From the NCBI GenBank assembly GCA_947167995.1, contig CAMVKS010000002.1:1-64000 (forward strand): a stretch of DNA of 64,000 bases, given 5' to 3'. The position numbers and the translations under genes are program-made. Below are positions 43,007 through 51,218 of the stretch, piece by piece. Position 1 is the stretch's first letter, and every line of letters starts with the position of its first letter. The notes under the pieces are model-generated. The model was not told where the DNA came from and did not search any database. It saw only the letters and a program-made list of their open reading frames with translations. The DNA comes from an uncultured Prevotellaceae bacterium. GTDB lineage: Bacteria; Bacteroidota; Bacteroidia; Bacteroidales; Muribaculaceae.

Positions 43007-44191
43007 CTACTCCACCCACAGCACGAGGCCCTTGAGGTACTCGCCTTCGGGGTGGTAGATGTTGATGGGGTGGTCGGCGGGCTGGGTGAGCTGGTGCAGG
43101 ATGCGCACCTTGCGGCGGCTCTGGGCGGCAGCTGTGAACACTGCGACGCGGAACTGCTCTTTCGACACTGCCTGCGAGCACGAGAAGGTGAACAGCACTC
43201 CCCCACTCTGTATCTTGCTCAGAGCCTTGGCGTTGAGGCGTCGATACCCCACGAGGGCGTTCTTGAGCGCGCTCTTGTGCTTGGCAAAAGCCGGTGGATC
43301 AAGGATGATAAGGTCGTAGGCATCGCGCTCCATGCGGTCGAGGTAGTCGAAGGCATCCTCGGCAAACGCCTTGTGGCGTGCATCATCAGGATAGTTAAGC
43401 TCGACGTTGCGCTCGGTGAGCATCACTGCCTTGCCCGAGCTGTCGACCGAGTGCACAAGCTGTGCACCGCCACGCATGGCATAGAACGAGAACCCGCCGG
43501 TGTAGCAGAACATGTTTAGCACGCGTCGGTCACGAGCGTAGCGCTCAAGCAGGGAGCGGTTCTCACGCTGGTCTACAAAGAAACCGGTCTTCTGTCCTCG
43601 CAACCAGTCCACATGGAACTGAAGGCCATTCTCAGTTGCCACATCGGTGTCGAAATCGCCTATCAGGTACTGGTTCTCAGGGTCGAGATGAGCCTTGTAG
43701 GGCAGCGTGGTCTCGCTCTTGTAATATACATTCTTTATAACTCCTGCAGGCAGCTCCACAAGAGCCTGTGCGATGACCTTGCGTGCGAAGTGCATGCCTG
43801 GCGAATGGGCCTGAATGACGGCAGTGGAGCCATAGACATCGACCACCAGCCCCGGCAGGAAATCACCCTCGCCGTGAACGAGGCGGAACGAGTTGTTGTC
43901 GTCTCTAATGAGATTCAATGCACGGCGCACGTTCCACGCCTGCTCAAGGCGGTCGCGGTAGAAAGCCTCGTCGATGGCGACGTCGCCCCATGCAAGGATG
44001 CGCACCATGATACTGCCCACCTGGAAATGTCCGTTGCCAATGTGTGTGCCATCGTTAGAGTAAACCGATACCAAGTCGCCTTCTTCGATGGTGTCGTCGG
44101 CAGCAGCTATGGCACCCGAAAACACCCAGGGGTGAAATCGCTTTAACGACTCTTCCTTACCACGTCGCAGGGTTATCTTTTTGTAGTTCAT
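43007..44191 (-). CDS. rlmI: 23S rRNA cytosine-C5 methyltransferase, RlmI type
   Basis: A 394-residue SAM-dependent methyltransferase. The N-terminal PUA domain (~1-75) begins ITLRRGKEESLKRFHPWVFS. The EEHD-like middle and Rossmann domain follow, with VLNMFCYTGGFSFYAM as the SAM motif, LDPPAFAKHK as motif IV, and FSCSQAVS containing a Cys in the place used for catalysis by m5C enzymes. The frame opens at 44242, but the first 17 codons come from the 7-bp repeat DNA (THNSQLTTHNS), so Met at 44191 is the start. It follows the two rseP genes on the same strand. Confidence 0.9.
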   Translation of the reverse strand: MNYKKITLRRGKEESLKRFHPWVFSGAIAAADDTIEEGDLVSVYSNDGTHIGNGHFQVGSIMVRILAWGDVAIDEAFYRDRLEQAWNVRRALNLIRDDNNSFRLVHGEGDFLPGLVVDVYGSTAVIQAHSPGMHFARKVIAQALVELPAGVIKNVYYKSETTLPYKAHLDPENQYLIGDFDTDVATENGLQFHVDWLRGQKTGFFVDQRENRSLLERYARDRRVLNMFCYTGGFSFYAMRGGAQLVHSVDSSGKAVMLTERNVELNYPDDARHKAFAEDAFDYLDRMERDAYDLIILDPPAFAKHKSALKNALVGYRRLNAKALSKIQSGGVLFTFSCSQAVSKEQFRVAVFTAAAQSRRKVRILHQLTQPADHPINIYHPEGEYLKGLVLWVE

Positions 44192-44192
44192 T

Positions 44193-44234
44193 GAGTTATG
44201 AGTTGTGAGTTGTGAGTTGTGAGTTGTGAGTTTT
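44193..44234. repeat. 7-bp tandem array, 6 units (GAGTTGT)
   Basis: GAGTTAT, four GAGTTGT, then GAGTTTT, directly upstream of the rlmI start and downstream of the rseP gene ending at 44256. Confidence 0.9.
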
Positions 44235-44255
44235 CTAAACACAGTCAGTTCATCA

Positions 44256-45626
44256 TTACAGTAGTGGCTTGATAATCCATCGGTATATGTCGTTACCGTT
44301 GGCCCACAGCAGCAGCGCTATCAGGATTATCATTCCCGCCATCTGCGCCCGTTCCATGAACTTGTCGCTGGGCTTGCGACGGAAAATCATCTCATAGAGC
44401 AAGAACAGCACATGCCCGCCGTCGAGAGCAGGTATGGGAAGAATGTTCATGAACGCCAAAATCACCGACAACAGCGCGGTGAGATCCCAGAATTTCTCCC
44501 AATTCCAAACGTCGGGGAAGAGGTCGCCAATGGCGCCAAAACCGCCCAAGCTCTGCGCACCTCTTTTTGAGAACACATTCTTAAATCCACTAACATATTC
44601 GGCCATCTTAGCGCATCCAATTTTGATACCCCTTGGTATGGCTTCAAAGAATCCGTAAGGCTTATATTCAGTCTTATATATATCAAATGGCGAACGCATC
44701 ACAATACCCATTGTTCCCACATCGCTCACTGTCACTTGGGTGCTATCGAGCTTGCCATCTCTGGAAAATGCAATCATCACTTGTTTTCCCTTGTGAAGTT
44801 GTAGTTGCTCTTGGAAAACAGGTTGGCATTTGGTTGGCACCCCATTGACGCTCAGCAAGAGGTCACCCTTCTTGAGTCCCGCTTTTTGGGCTCCATCACC
44901 CGGCATTGCTTTTTCTACAATAACCGGAGTGCTATAATTAATGAACGCCCCACCGCTGTTCTCAACCTTTTGTTTGAAATCGGCAGGTATCGTTATAGTG
45001 ACAGTGTCGCTACCATTGCGCAGCAAAGTCACTTGCTTGGCATTGAGCATCACATCGGCTTCATCGGCCAACAAGCCAAATCCAGTGAGTTCCTTTCCAT
45101 CGGCAGTAAGCGGAATGTCTCCTTCGTTAAAGCCAATCTCCTGAGCAACCTCGCTGAAGTGCATTCCCTGCTCTACATTCTTGAAAGGCAAAATCTTCTC
45201 GCCCCAATATCCCACCATGCCAGCATAGATGATGATGGCGAGCAAGAAATTGTTGAGAACACCGCCAATCATGATGAGCAGTCGCTGCCATGAAGGCTTG
45301 GAGCGGAACTCCCAAGGCTGCTCGGGCTGCTTCATCTGCTCGGTGTCCATCGACTCGTCGATCATGCCCGAAATCTTGCAGTATCCACCCAGCGGCATCC
45401 ATCCCACGCCATACTCGGTATCGCTGTTCTTGGGCTTGAACTTGAAGAGGCTGCCATCCCACTTGATGCCTAATTTGTGAAGACCTATATCAAAAAAGAG
45501 GTAAAATTTCTCTACTCTAACCTTAAAAAACCTCGCCCACATGAAATGTCCCAGCTCGTGAATGAACACCAGCAGAGCCAGCGAGGCGATAAGTTGTAAA
45601 GCTTTAATCCAAAATGTTGCGGTCAT
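44256..45626 (-). CDS. rseP: RseP-type site-2 membrane metalloprotease, downstream copy
   Basis: Intramembrane zinc protease that cleaves membrane-anchored regulators such as anti-sigma factors. HELGH is at residues 23-27 in the first membrane segment, and LDGGH at 401-405 supplies the third zinc ligand. The PDZ domain is near 240-300 (GDGAQKAGLKKGDLLLSVNG). Four hydrophobic segments are visible. At 456 residues the length is normal. It is a paralogue of the gene just upstream, sharing long identical stretches such as IDESMDTEQMKQPEQPWEFR. Compared with that copy its PDZ and periplasmic parts differ most. Confidence 0.93.
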   Translation of the reverse strand: MTATFWIKALQLIASLALLVFIHELGHFMWARFFKVRVEKFYLFFDIGLHKLGIKWDGSLFKFKPKNSDTEYGVGWMPLGGYCKISGMIDESMDTEQMKQPEQPWEFRSKPSWQRLLIMIGGVLNNFLLAIIIYAGMVGYWGEKILPFKNVEQGMHFSEVAQEIGFNEGDIPLTADGKELTGFGLLADEADVMLNAKQVTLLRNGSDTVTITIPADFKQKVENSGGAFINYSTPVIVEKAMPGDGAQKAGLKKGDLLLSVNGVPTKCQPVFQEQLQLHKGKQVMIAFSRDGKLDSTQVTVSDVGTMGIVMRSPFDIYKTEYKPYGFFEAIPRGIKIGCAKMAEYVSGFKNVFSKRGAQSLGGFGAIGDLFPDVWNWEKFWDLTALLSVILAFMNILPIPALDGGHVLFLLYEMIFRRKPSDKFMERAQMAGMIILIALLLWANGNDIYRWIIKPLL

Positions 45627-45674
45627 ATAGTTTTGCTAATTATAATTTCACTTGATTGTTCAGTCATTTCAATG

Positions 45675-47021
45675 TTAATGCGAGCATCGCATTATGTCGT
45701 TACCGTTGGCCCAGATGAGCAGGACAAACAAAAGCATCATTCCCACAATCTGTGCCCTGATAAGGAATCTCTCGCTTGGCTTGCGACGGAAAATCATCTC
45801 ATATAGCAGGAACATCACATGCCCGCCGTCGAGAGCAGGAATGGGCAGGATGTTGAGAAATGCCAGTGCCAACGACAAGAATGCGGTCATATTCCAGAAA
45901 GATTCCCAATTCCAAGTGTCGGGGAAGACGCTGGCAATAGTCGCAAATCCGCCCACGCTCTGGGCACCTTCCTTAGTGAAGATGTACTTCATTTGTTGCA
46001 CATAGTTCACAAGCTTGGTCCACCCCAACTCAACTCCACGAGGTATTGACTCAAAAAATCCGTATTTCTTGGTCTCAATCTTAAAAATATCAACGGGAGA
46101 ACGGAGGCCAATGCCTATCTTGCCGTCTTTGTTCACCTCGACAAGAGCGCTGTCGAGTTTATTGCCGCGCATGAATGCAAGCATCACACTCGTGCCTTTG
46201 TGGGCCTTCAGCTGCTGGGTAAAGGAGTTATAGTCGGGAGTCTCGACAGTATCAACCCCGCAAATTTTATCACCCTTGAGGAGCCCGGCTTTCCTGGCCC
46301 CCGATGAGGGCAGCAGCGAATCTACGATTACAGGCACACGATAAGAGATAAAGCTCTCACCATTCTTAGCGTCTTTCTCGGCCTGAAAGATGAATTTATC
46401 GGGAATAGCGATTTTCACAGTGTCCTTGCCGTCTCGAAGCACGGTCACCTGCTTGGCAGTGACAATGGCCTGGACCTCATCGACATTGAGGCTTATCAGC
46501 TCCTTGCCGTCGGCACTCAATGGTATGTCACCATCTTTAAAGCCTATGTTGCGCGCGCTGGTGCTGTAGGCCATGCCAAGGTCCACGTTCTTGTAGGGCA
46601 GGAATTGCTCTCCCCAATAATATACTATGCCAGCAAAAATGACGAAAGCAAGCAAGAAGTTGTTCAACACACCGCCAATCATGATGAGCAGTCGCTGCCA
46701 TGCAGGCTTGGTACGGAACTCCCAAGGCTGCTCGGGCTGCTTCATCTGCTCGGTGTCCATCGACTCATCAATCATGCCGGCAATCTTGCAGTAGCCACCA
46801 AGAGGCAGCCATCCCACGCCATACTGGGTTTCGCTTTTCTTGGGCTTGAACTTGAAGATGCTGCCATCCCAACGGCCTATTCCGAGGTCGAAAAACAGGA
46901 AAAACTTCTCCACCCTAACCTTGAAGAATCTTGCCCACATGAAATGCCCCAGCTCGTGAATGAACACCAGCAGAGCCAAAGCGACAAGCATCTGAACACA
47001 ACCTAACAAACTCAAATTCAT
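45675..47021 (-). CDS. rseP: RseP-type site-2 membrane metalloprotease, upstream copy
   Basis: Second full-length RseP paralogue, 448 residues. HELGH is at 22-26 and LDGGH at 397-401, with PDZ domain residues SSGARKAGLLKGDKICGVDT. All catalytic residues are intact, so neither copy is a pseudogene by motif. It ends in NGNDIMRCSH, 8 residues shorter at the C-terminus than the other copy, which has IYRWIIKPLL. Its ATG overlaps the dxr stop (ATGA), so it is translationally coupled to dxr. That arrangement (dxr-rseP) is the common one in Bacteroidetes, so this copy is probably the ancestral one. Confidence 0.93.
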   Translation of the reverse strand: MNLSLLGCVQMLVALALLVFIHELGHFMWARFFKVRVEKFFLFFDLGIGRWDGSIFKFKPKKSETQYGVGWLPLGGYCKIAGMIDESMDTEQMKQPEQPWEFRTKPAWQRLLIMIGGVLNNFLLAFVIFAGIVYYWGEQFLPYKNVDLGMAYSTSARNIGFKDGDIPLSADGKELISLNVDEVQAIVTAKQVTVLRDGKDTVKIAIPDKFIFQAEKDAKNGESFISYRVPVIVDSLLPSSGARKAGLLKGDKICGVDTVETPDYNSFTQQLKAHKGTSVMLAFMRGNKLDSALVEVNKDGKIGIGLRSPVDIFKIETKKYGFFESIPRGVELGWTKLVNYVQQMKYIFTKEGAQSVGGFATIASVFPDTWNWESFWNMTAFLSLALAFLNILPIPALDGGHVMFLLYEMIFRRKPSERFLIRAQIVGMMLLFVLLIWANGNDIMRCSH

Positions 47022-48196
47022 AACGACTGCAGTGTGTGTTTATCAATCAAACTCATGGCGTAACTGCGCGACTCGGCATTGGTTGCCACATAGTCGTCGT
47101 AGGTGGGCGATGCGATGAATGGTGCCCACGCCATTGTTTTCTCTATAGTGTTGTAGATGTCGTTAAAGCCAATCTTGTCGGCGAGGAAAGCCGCAACGGC
47201 AATCTCGTTGGCAGCGTTCATAACGCAGGGCACGTTACCACCGCGGCGCGCTGCATCGTAGGCAGTGGCAAGCAGCGGGAACTTCTCGAAGTCGGGCTTC
47301 TCAAAGGTGAGCGAGGCATAGTCGGCAACGGTCATGCGACGCTCGTTGGTCGCCAGGCGTCCCGGCAGCCCCAATGCATAACGGATGGGCAAGTGCATGT
47401 CGGGCAATCCCAGCTGCGCCTTCACCGAGCCGTCGACAAACTCCACCATGGAGTGCACTATCGACTGTGGATGCACCACAATCTCAATATTGTCCTGCGA
47501 AATGCCGTAGAGCCACTTAGCCTCGATCATCTCGAAGCCCTTGTTCATCATTGTGGCACTGTCGATAGTGATTTTGGCACCCATCGCCCAGTTGGGATGG
47601 TGCAGGGCGTCGTCCTTTGTCACCAAGGCAAGCTGCTCGCGTGGGATGGTGCGGAATGGTCCCCCCGAAGCGGTGAGGATGAGCTTCGACACATTGTCGA
47701 TGTCCTCTCCCACAAGGCACTGGTAGAATGCTCCATGCTCACTGTCGACAGGATAGAGCACCGAATCAGACTCCTTGAGCAGTTCATTGATGAGCTCGCC
47801 AGCAACCACAAGGGTCTCCTTATTGGCAAGGGCAATCTTCTTGCCCGCCTTGATGGCTGCGATAGTAGAAGAGAGTCCGCTATAGCCCACCATGGCAGTT
47901 ACCACAGTGTCGACTTCGGGAAGTGTCACCAGCTCCGAGACAATGCTGTCGCCCGTGTGAACCGCGATTCCAGAGCCATCGAGAGCCTGAGCCACTCTTG
48001 CATGTAGCTCCTCGCTGGCAATCACCACATTGCGTGGCTTGAATCGCATGGCCTGCTCAATGAGCAAGTCGGCACTACGGTTGGCCACCAGCAGGTCCAC
48101 CTCAAACAGATGTGGGTATTCGGCGACAATATCGAGCGTCTGCCTCCCTATCGAGCCAGTGCTTCCCAAAACGGCTATTTTTCTCATTTTTTCCAC
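47018..48196 (-). CDS. dxr: 1-deoxy-D-xylulose 5-phosphate reductoisomerase
   Basis: Makes MEP from DXP with NADPH, the committed step of the non-mevalonate isoprenoid pathway. The NADPH loop GSTGSIGRQTLDIV is near residues 11-24. LANKETLVVAG and VDSEHGAFYQCL are metal/substrate motifs, and HPNWAMGAKITIDSATMMNK is a hallmark segment. The 392-residue length is normal. Met4 (48187) is an equally possible start; the family usually begins a few residues before KIAVLG. It is the first gene of dxr-rseP-rseP-rlmI, with a promoter at 48219-48250. Confidence 0.96.
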   Translation of the reverse strand: MEKMRKIAVLGSTGSIGRQTLDIVAEYPHLFEVDLLVANRSADLLIEQAMRFKPRNVVIASEELHARVAQALDGSGIAVHTGDSIVSELVTLPEVDTVVTAMVGYSGLSSTIAAIKAGKKIALANKETLVVAGELINELLKESDSVLYPVDSEHGAFYQCLVGEDIDNVSKLILTASGGPFRTIPREQLALVTKDDALHHPNWAMGAKITIDSATMMNKGFEMIEAKWLYGISQDNIEIVVHPQSIVHSMVEFVDGSVKAQLGLPDMHLPIRYALGLPGRLATNERRMTVADYASLTFEKPDFEKFPLLATAYDAARRGGNVPCVMNAANEIAVAAFLADKIGFNDIYNTIEKTMAWAPFIASPTYDDYVATNAESRSYAMSLIDKHTLQSL

Positions 48197-48218
48197 AAAA
48201 ATTGCTTTAAAAAACTTA

Positions 48219-48250
48219 CAAAGTTAAGCATTTTCACTCTCACTGCGAAA
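48219..48250 (-). promoter_or_regulatory. Promoter of dxr operon
   Basis: The minus strand reads TTTC (48247-48250), 20 bases, TAACTTTG (48219-48226). The -7 box is perfect and the -33 box has one change. Confidence 0.6.
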
Positions 48251-48378
48251 CGTATAGTCATTTTTAACGATTTCAAACAATTTTTGTAGGCTAAAGCTAT
48301 AAAGAAAGTCCGACAAAGCCTTGACAACGTTGGACCAAGTCGGACTAAACCCTTATAATGTGTTACAAATAATGTTTC

Positions 48379-49317
48379 TTAGAGAGCGAGACGCAAACCT
48401 ATGTCGTCATCTCCAAAGAGAGTTGGTGATTTGAAACGCTTAGAGATACGGCATTTAATGGCTTTGCTGTACCAGCTTCCACCACGCAAAACTTTCTCAC
48501 CACCTGTTTCTGGGCCTGTTGGGTTGACCTGTGCCTCGGCACTGTAATCAGCATACCAGTCGCTACACCACTCCCACACATTACCGCTCATGTCGTAGAT
48601 GCCAAGCTCGTTGGGAGCCTTTGTTGCAACAACATGAGTTTCTTCTGAGTTGCTCTTATACCAAGCCACATCGTCAATATTGTTGCTGCCAGCATAGAGG
48701 TAGCCTTGGCTATTGTTGCCGCCACGGGCAGCGAACTCCCATTCAGCCTCGGTTGGGAAGCGGAAATTCAAGCCAGTCATTTCGTTAAGCTTAGCTATGA
48801 AATTCTGACACATCTCATAATTGACATACTCAACAGGGTACATGTTACCTCCATGGCCACTGTAGTTCCACCCCATAACAGCTTCCCACAGCTCTTGAGT
48901 AACCTCGGTTTGACCAATTGAGAACGAGCTGACAGTAACTTGATGTACTGGTCCCTCATTATAATAATCTTCATTACTTTGGTAATCAGGATTACCCATC
49001 ATGAATGTTCCTCCCTCAACATTTACCATCACGAAAGTCACACCGTTGACAGTGTACTCAGTAGTTTCAACAGGAAATCCATTGAGCATCACATCATAAA
49101 TTGCTGTAATGTCGGCAGCGGTAATGTTTCCGTCGCCATTCACATCGTAAGCGGTTTCAGGATAAGTAGTGTCGTTGTTGAGCATTTTGTTATAAACAGC
49201 AGTGATATCGGCAGCAGTGATCTGACCATCTCCTGTCACGTCCCAGCCCTTTGCCGACATGGGCATAGCAAGCATTAAAAATGCCGCAGTAGCAAGTAAA
49301 AATTTCTTTGTGTTCAT
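48379..49317 (-). CDS. Secreted dockerin + formylglycine-generating-enzyme-like (SUMF1) protein
   Basis: A 312-residue exported protein. Residues 1-22 are a signal peptide. Residues ~25-80 are an N-terminal dockerin-like pair (DVTGDGQITAADITAVYNKM, DVNGDGNITAADITAIYDVM). The rest is an FGE-sulfatase fold: VEGGTFMMGN, then IGQTEVTQELWEAVMG, FRFPTEAEWEFAARGG, GNVWEWCSDWY and VLRGGSW. The paired active-site cysteines of true FGEs are not evident, so it is more likely a binding or structural member. The closing strand is DDIGLRLAL. The pseudogene at 23806 begins with the same signal-dockerin layout. A perfect promoter lies at 49370-49400. Confidence 0.9.
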   Translation of the reverse strand: MNTKKFLLATAAFLMLAMPMSAKGWDVTGDGQITAADITAVYNKMLNNDTTYPETAYDVNGDGNITAADITAIYDVMLNGFPVETTEYTVNGVTFVMVNVEGGTFMMGNPDYQSNEDYYNEGPVHQVTVSSFSIGQTEVTQELWEAVMGWNYSGHGGNMYPVEYVNYEMCQNFIAKLNEMTGLNFRFPTEAEWEFAARGGNNSQGYLYAGSNNIDDVAWYKSNSEETHVVATKAPNELGIYDMSGNVWEWCSDWYADYSAEAQVNPTGPETGGEKVLRGGSWYSKAIKCRISKRFKSPTLFGDDDIGLRLAL

Positions 49318-49369
49318 AGTGTTGATATAATTAATTTGATTTCTTTCAGGTAATGACTTTTTGAAATCA

Positions 49370-49400
49370 CAAAGGTATTATAAATCGTGTAAACCACAAA
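49370..49400 (-). promoter_or_regulatory. Promoter of the dockerin-SUMF1 gene
   Basis: The minus strand reads TTTG (49397-49400), 19 bases, TACCTTTG (49370-49377), a full match. The predicted start is ~45 bases before the ATG. Confidence 0.78.
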
Positions 49401-49409
49401 ATATTTACA

Positions 49410-50324
49410 TTATTTCTTGCTCAGACATGCCGCGGTGCGGGCTGCAAGGCGGGCATTGTTAAGCACGAGTTGAATGTTGGCATCCAGGCTGTTACCGCCG
49501 GTGATATCTTTGATTTCGGCGAGCAGGAATGGGGTTGTAGCCTTGCCTTTGATGCCCAATTCCACACTCTTGGCCACAGCACGGTCGATAGCGGCATTGA
49601 TATAGTCGGGATCGAGCGAATACTCCTCGGGAATGGGGTTGGTGACGAGCATACCGCCCGCGAGGCCCATATCAAGTTTGGCGCGGAAAGCAGCTGCAAG
49701 TTCCTCGGGGGTATCGATGCGATAGTCCACTTTGAAACCGCTGCTACGGGTGTAGAAGGCAGGCAACTCCTCGGTACCATAACCAATCACTGGCACGCCT
49801 TTTGTTTCCAAGTACTCAAGGGTGAGTCCCAGGTCAAGAATCGACTTCGCACCAGCGCAAATCACCATGACTGGTGTTTGAGCAAGTTCCTCAAGGTCGG
49901 CACTGATATCCATAGTGGTCTCGGCACCTCGATGCACACCTCCAATGCCGCCAGTGGCAAACACCTTGATTCCTGCCATAGCAGCGATTATCATTGTGGT
50001 AGTCACCGTGGTAGCACCATCCTCGCCACGTGCAATGAGCACTGGCAAGTCGCGACGCGACGCCTTGGTCACCGCCTGCCCTTTCTTGCCCAGATATTCG
50101 ATTTCCTCGGGAGTGCAGCCAGCTTTGAGCTTACCTCCAATGATGGCGATTGTTGCCGGCACGGCTCCGTTGTCACGGATGGTCTGCTCCACCTTGAGGG
50201 CGGTTTCCACGTTCTGCGGATAGGGCATTCCGTGAGAAATTATTGTCGACTCGAGCGCTACTACTGGCTTTCCTGCCTCAAGCGCCTCTTTTACTTCTTG
50301 AGAAATAGAGAGATATTTGTTCAT
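49410..50324 (-). CDS. psuG: Pseudouridine-5'-phosphate glycosidase
   Basis: Splits pseudouridine 5'-phosphate into uracil and ribose 5-phosphate. The start region VVALESTIISHGMPYPQN, AIIGGKLKAG, VTKASRRDLP (with the catalytic-type Lys), TTVTTTMIIA and FATGGIGGVHRGAE are hallmark PsuG segments, followed by SVELGIKGKATTPFLLAEI. The 304-residue length is normal. Its ATG overlaps the stop of the kinase gene (ATGA), so the kinase and glycosidase form one salvage route: pseudouridine to its phosphate, then cleavage. Confidence 0.95.
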   Translation of the reverse strand: MNKYLSISQEVKEALEAGKPVVALESTIISHGMPYPQNVETALKVEQTIRDNGAVPATIAIIGGKLKAGCTPEEIEYLGKKGQAVTKASRRDLPVLIARGEDGATTVTTTMIIAAMAGIKVFATGGIGGVHRGAETTMDISADLEELAQTPVMVICAGAKSILDLGLTLEYLETKGVPVIGYGTEELPAFYTRSSGFKVDYRIDTPEELAAAFRAKLDMGLAGGMLVTNPIPEEYSLDPDYINAAIDRAVAKSVELGIKGKATTPFLLAEIKDITGGNSLDANIQLVLNNARLAARTAACLSKK

Positions 50325-51217
50325 ATTTTACCAAGTGATAGATGTTTTATTTCAGAATTTACTGCAGTGAGCGACTGTAAGGCAATTGACGCAGCTTTAA
50401 TGCCTATTGCACAAGATTCTTCCATTGGAGCTCCCCTCAGCTCGGCGTGGACCACTGCCGCCATAAAAGCGTCGCCGGCACCTGTGGCATTGACCACCGT
50501 GACTGTCTCCGATGGCAGGGAGACGCTATGCCCTCCATCACTGCAATAGACACCTCGCGGCCCCATTGTGATGTAGATGCGAGTCACACCCTGCTCCACA
50601 AACCACCGAGCCACCGCCTCGACATTGCCCCTAATGCCACTGAGGGCAACCGCCTCGGCCTGATTTACCTTGACAATCAACGCACTACGGCGTTCCTTGC
50701 CAAGCAGCGAGCGAATCTTCATCGCCTTGGCTGCCGATGTCGCATCAACATATAAAGGTGCGGTGCAATGCTCCACAAGATATTTGAGAAGGTCTTCTGT
50801 AAGATTGCAATCGGCAACCACTGCCTGGCTGGCATTAATACTATTGATGTGGGCAGCCACCATCTCGGGAGTGAGATGCTGCATGAGCTCCATGTCGGCG
50901 GCACCAGCCTGCATCTCTCCGTTGTGGTCGTTCACGCAGATGAAATAGTTGCTCCTTGCACCTGCCACCTCAAGGATGGGGTCGACTGTCATTCCCACAC
51001 AACGACAGTCGTCACGCAACGACAATGCAATACTGTCATCACCAAAGACAGTGAACAGCCTCACATCGTCGCCCAACAGGCACAGGTTGTGGGCTATGTT
51101 CCGCCCCACTCCGCCAAATGCTATCTCCACGCGGCTGGGATTGGAATCACACGGCACATACCGCCCTATTGGACTCGCTGTGATATCTACATTTGCTGCA
51201 CCTATTACAGTTATCAT
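50321..51217 (-). CDS. psuK: PfkB-family kinase, pseudouridine kinase by context
   Basis: A 298-residue ribokinase-fold sugar/nucleoside kinase. The N-terminal PfkB region is VEIAFGGVGRNIAHNLCLLG, and the C-terminal signature VNATGAGDAFMAAVV includes the catalytic base Asp249. PfkB enzymes are hard to tell apart by sequence, so the pseudouridine role rests on the translational coupling to psuG. It lies 1 bp downstream of the FAD oxidoreductase gene. Confidence 0.88.
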   Translation of the reverse strand: MITVIGAANVDITASPIGRYVPCDSNPSRVEIAFGGVGRNIAHNLCLLGDDVRLFTVFGDDSIALSLRDDCRCVGMTVDPILEVAGARSNYFICVNDHNGEMQAGAADMELMQHLTPEMVAAHINSINASQAVVADCNLTEDLLKYLVEHCTAPLYVDATSAAKAMKIRSLLGKERRSALIVKVNQAEAVALSGIRGNVEAVARWFVEQGVTRIYITMGPRGVYCSDGGHSVSLPSETVTVVNATGAGDAFMAAVVHAELRGAPMEESCAIGIKAASIALQSLTAVNSEIKHLSLGKI

Positions 51218-51218
51218 T

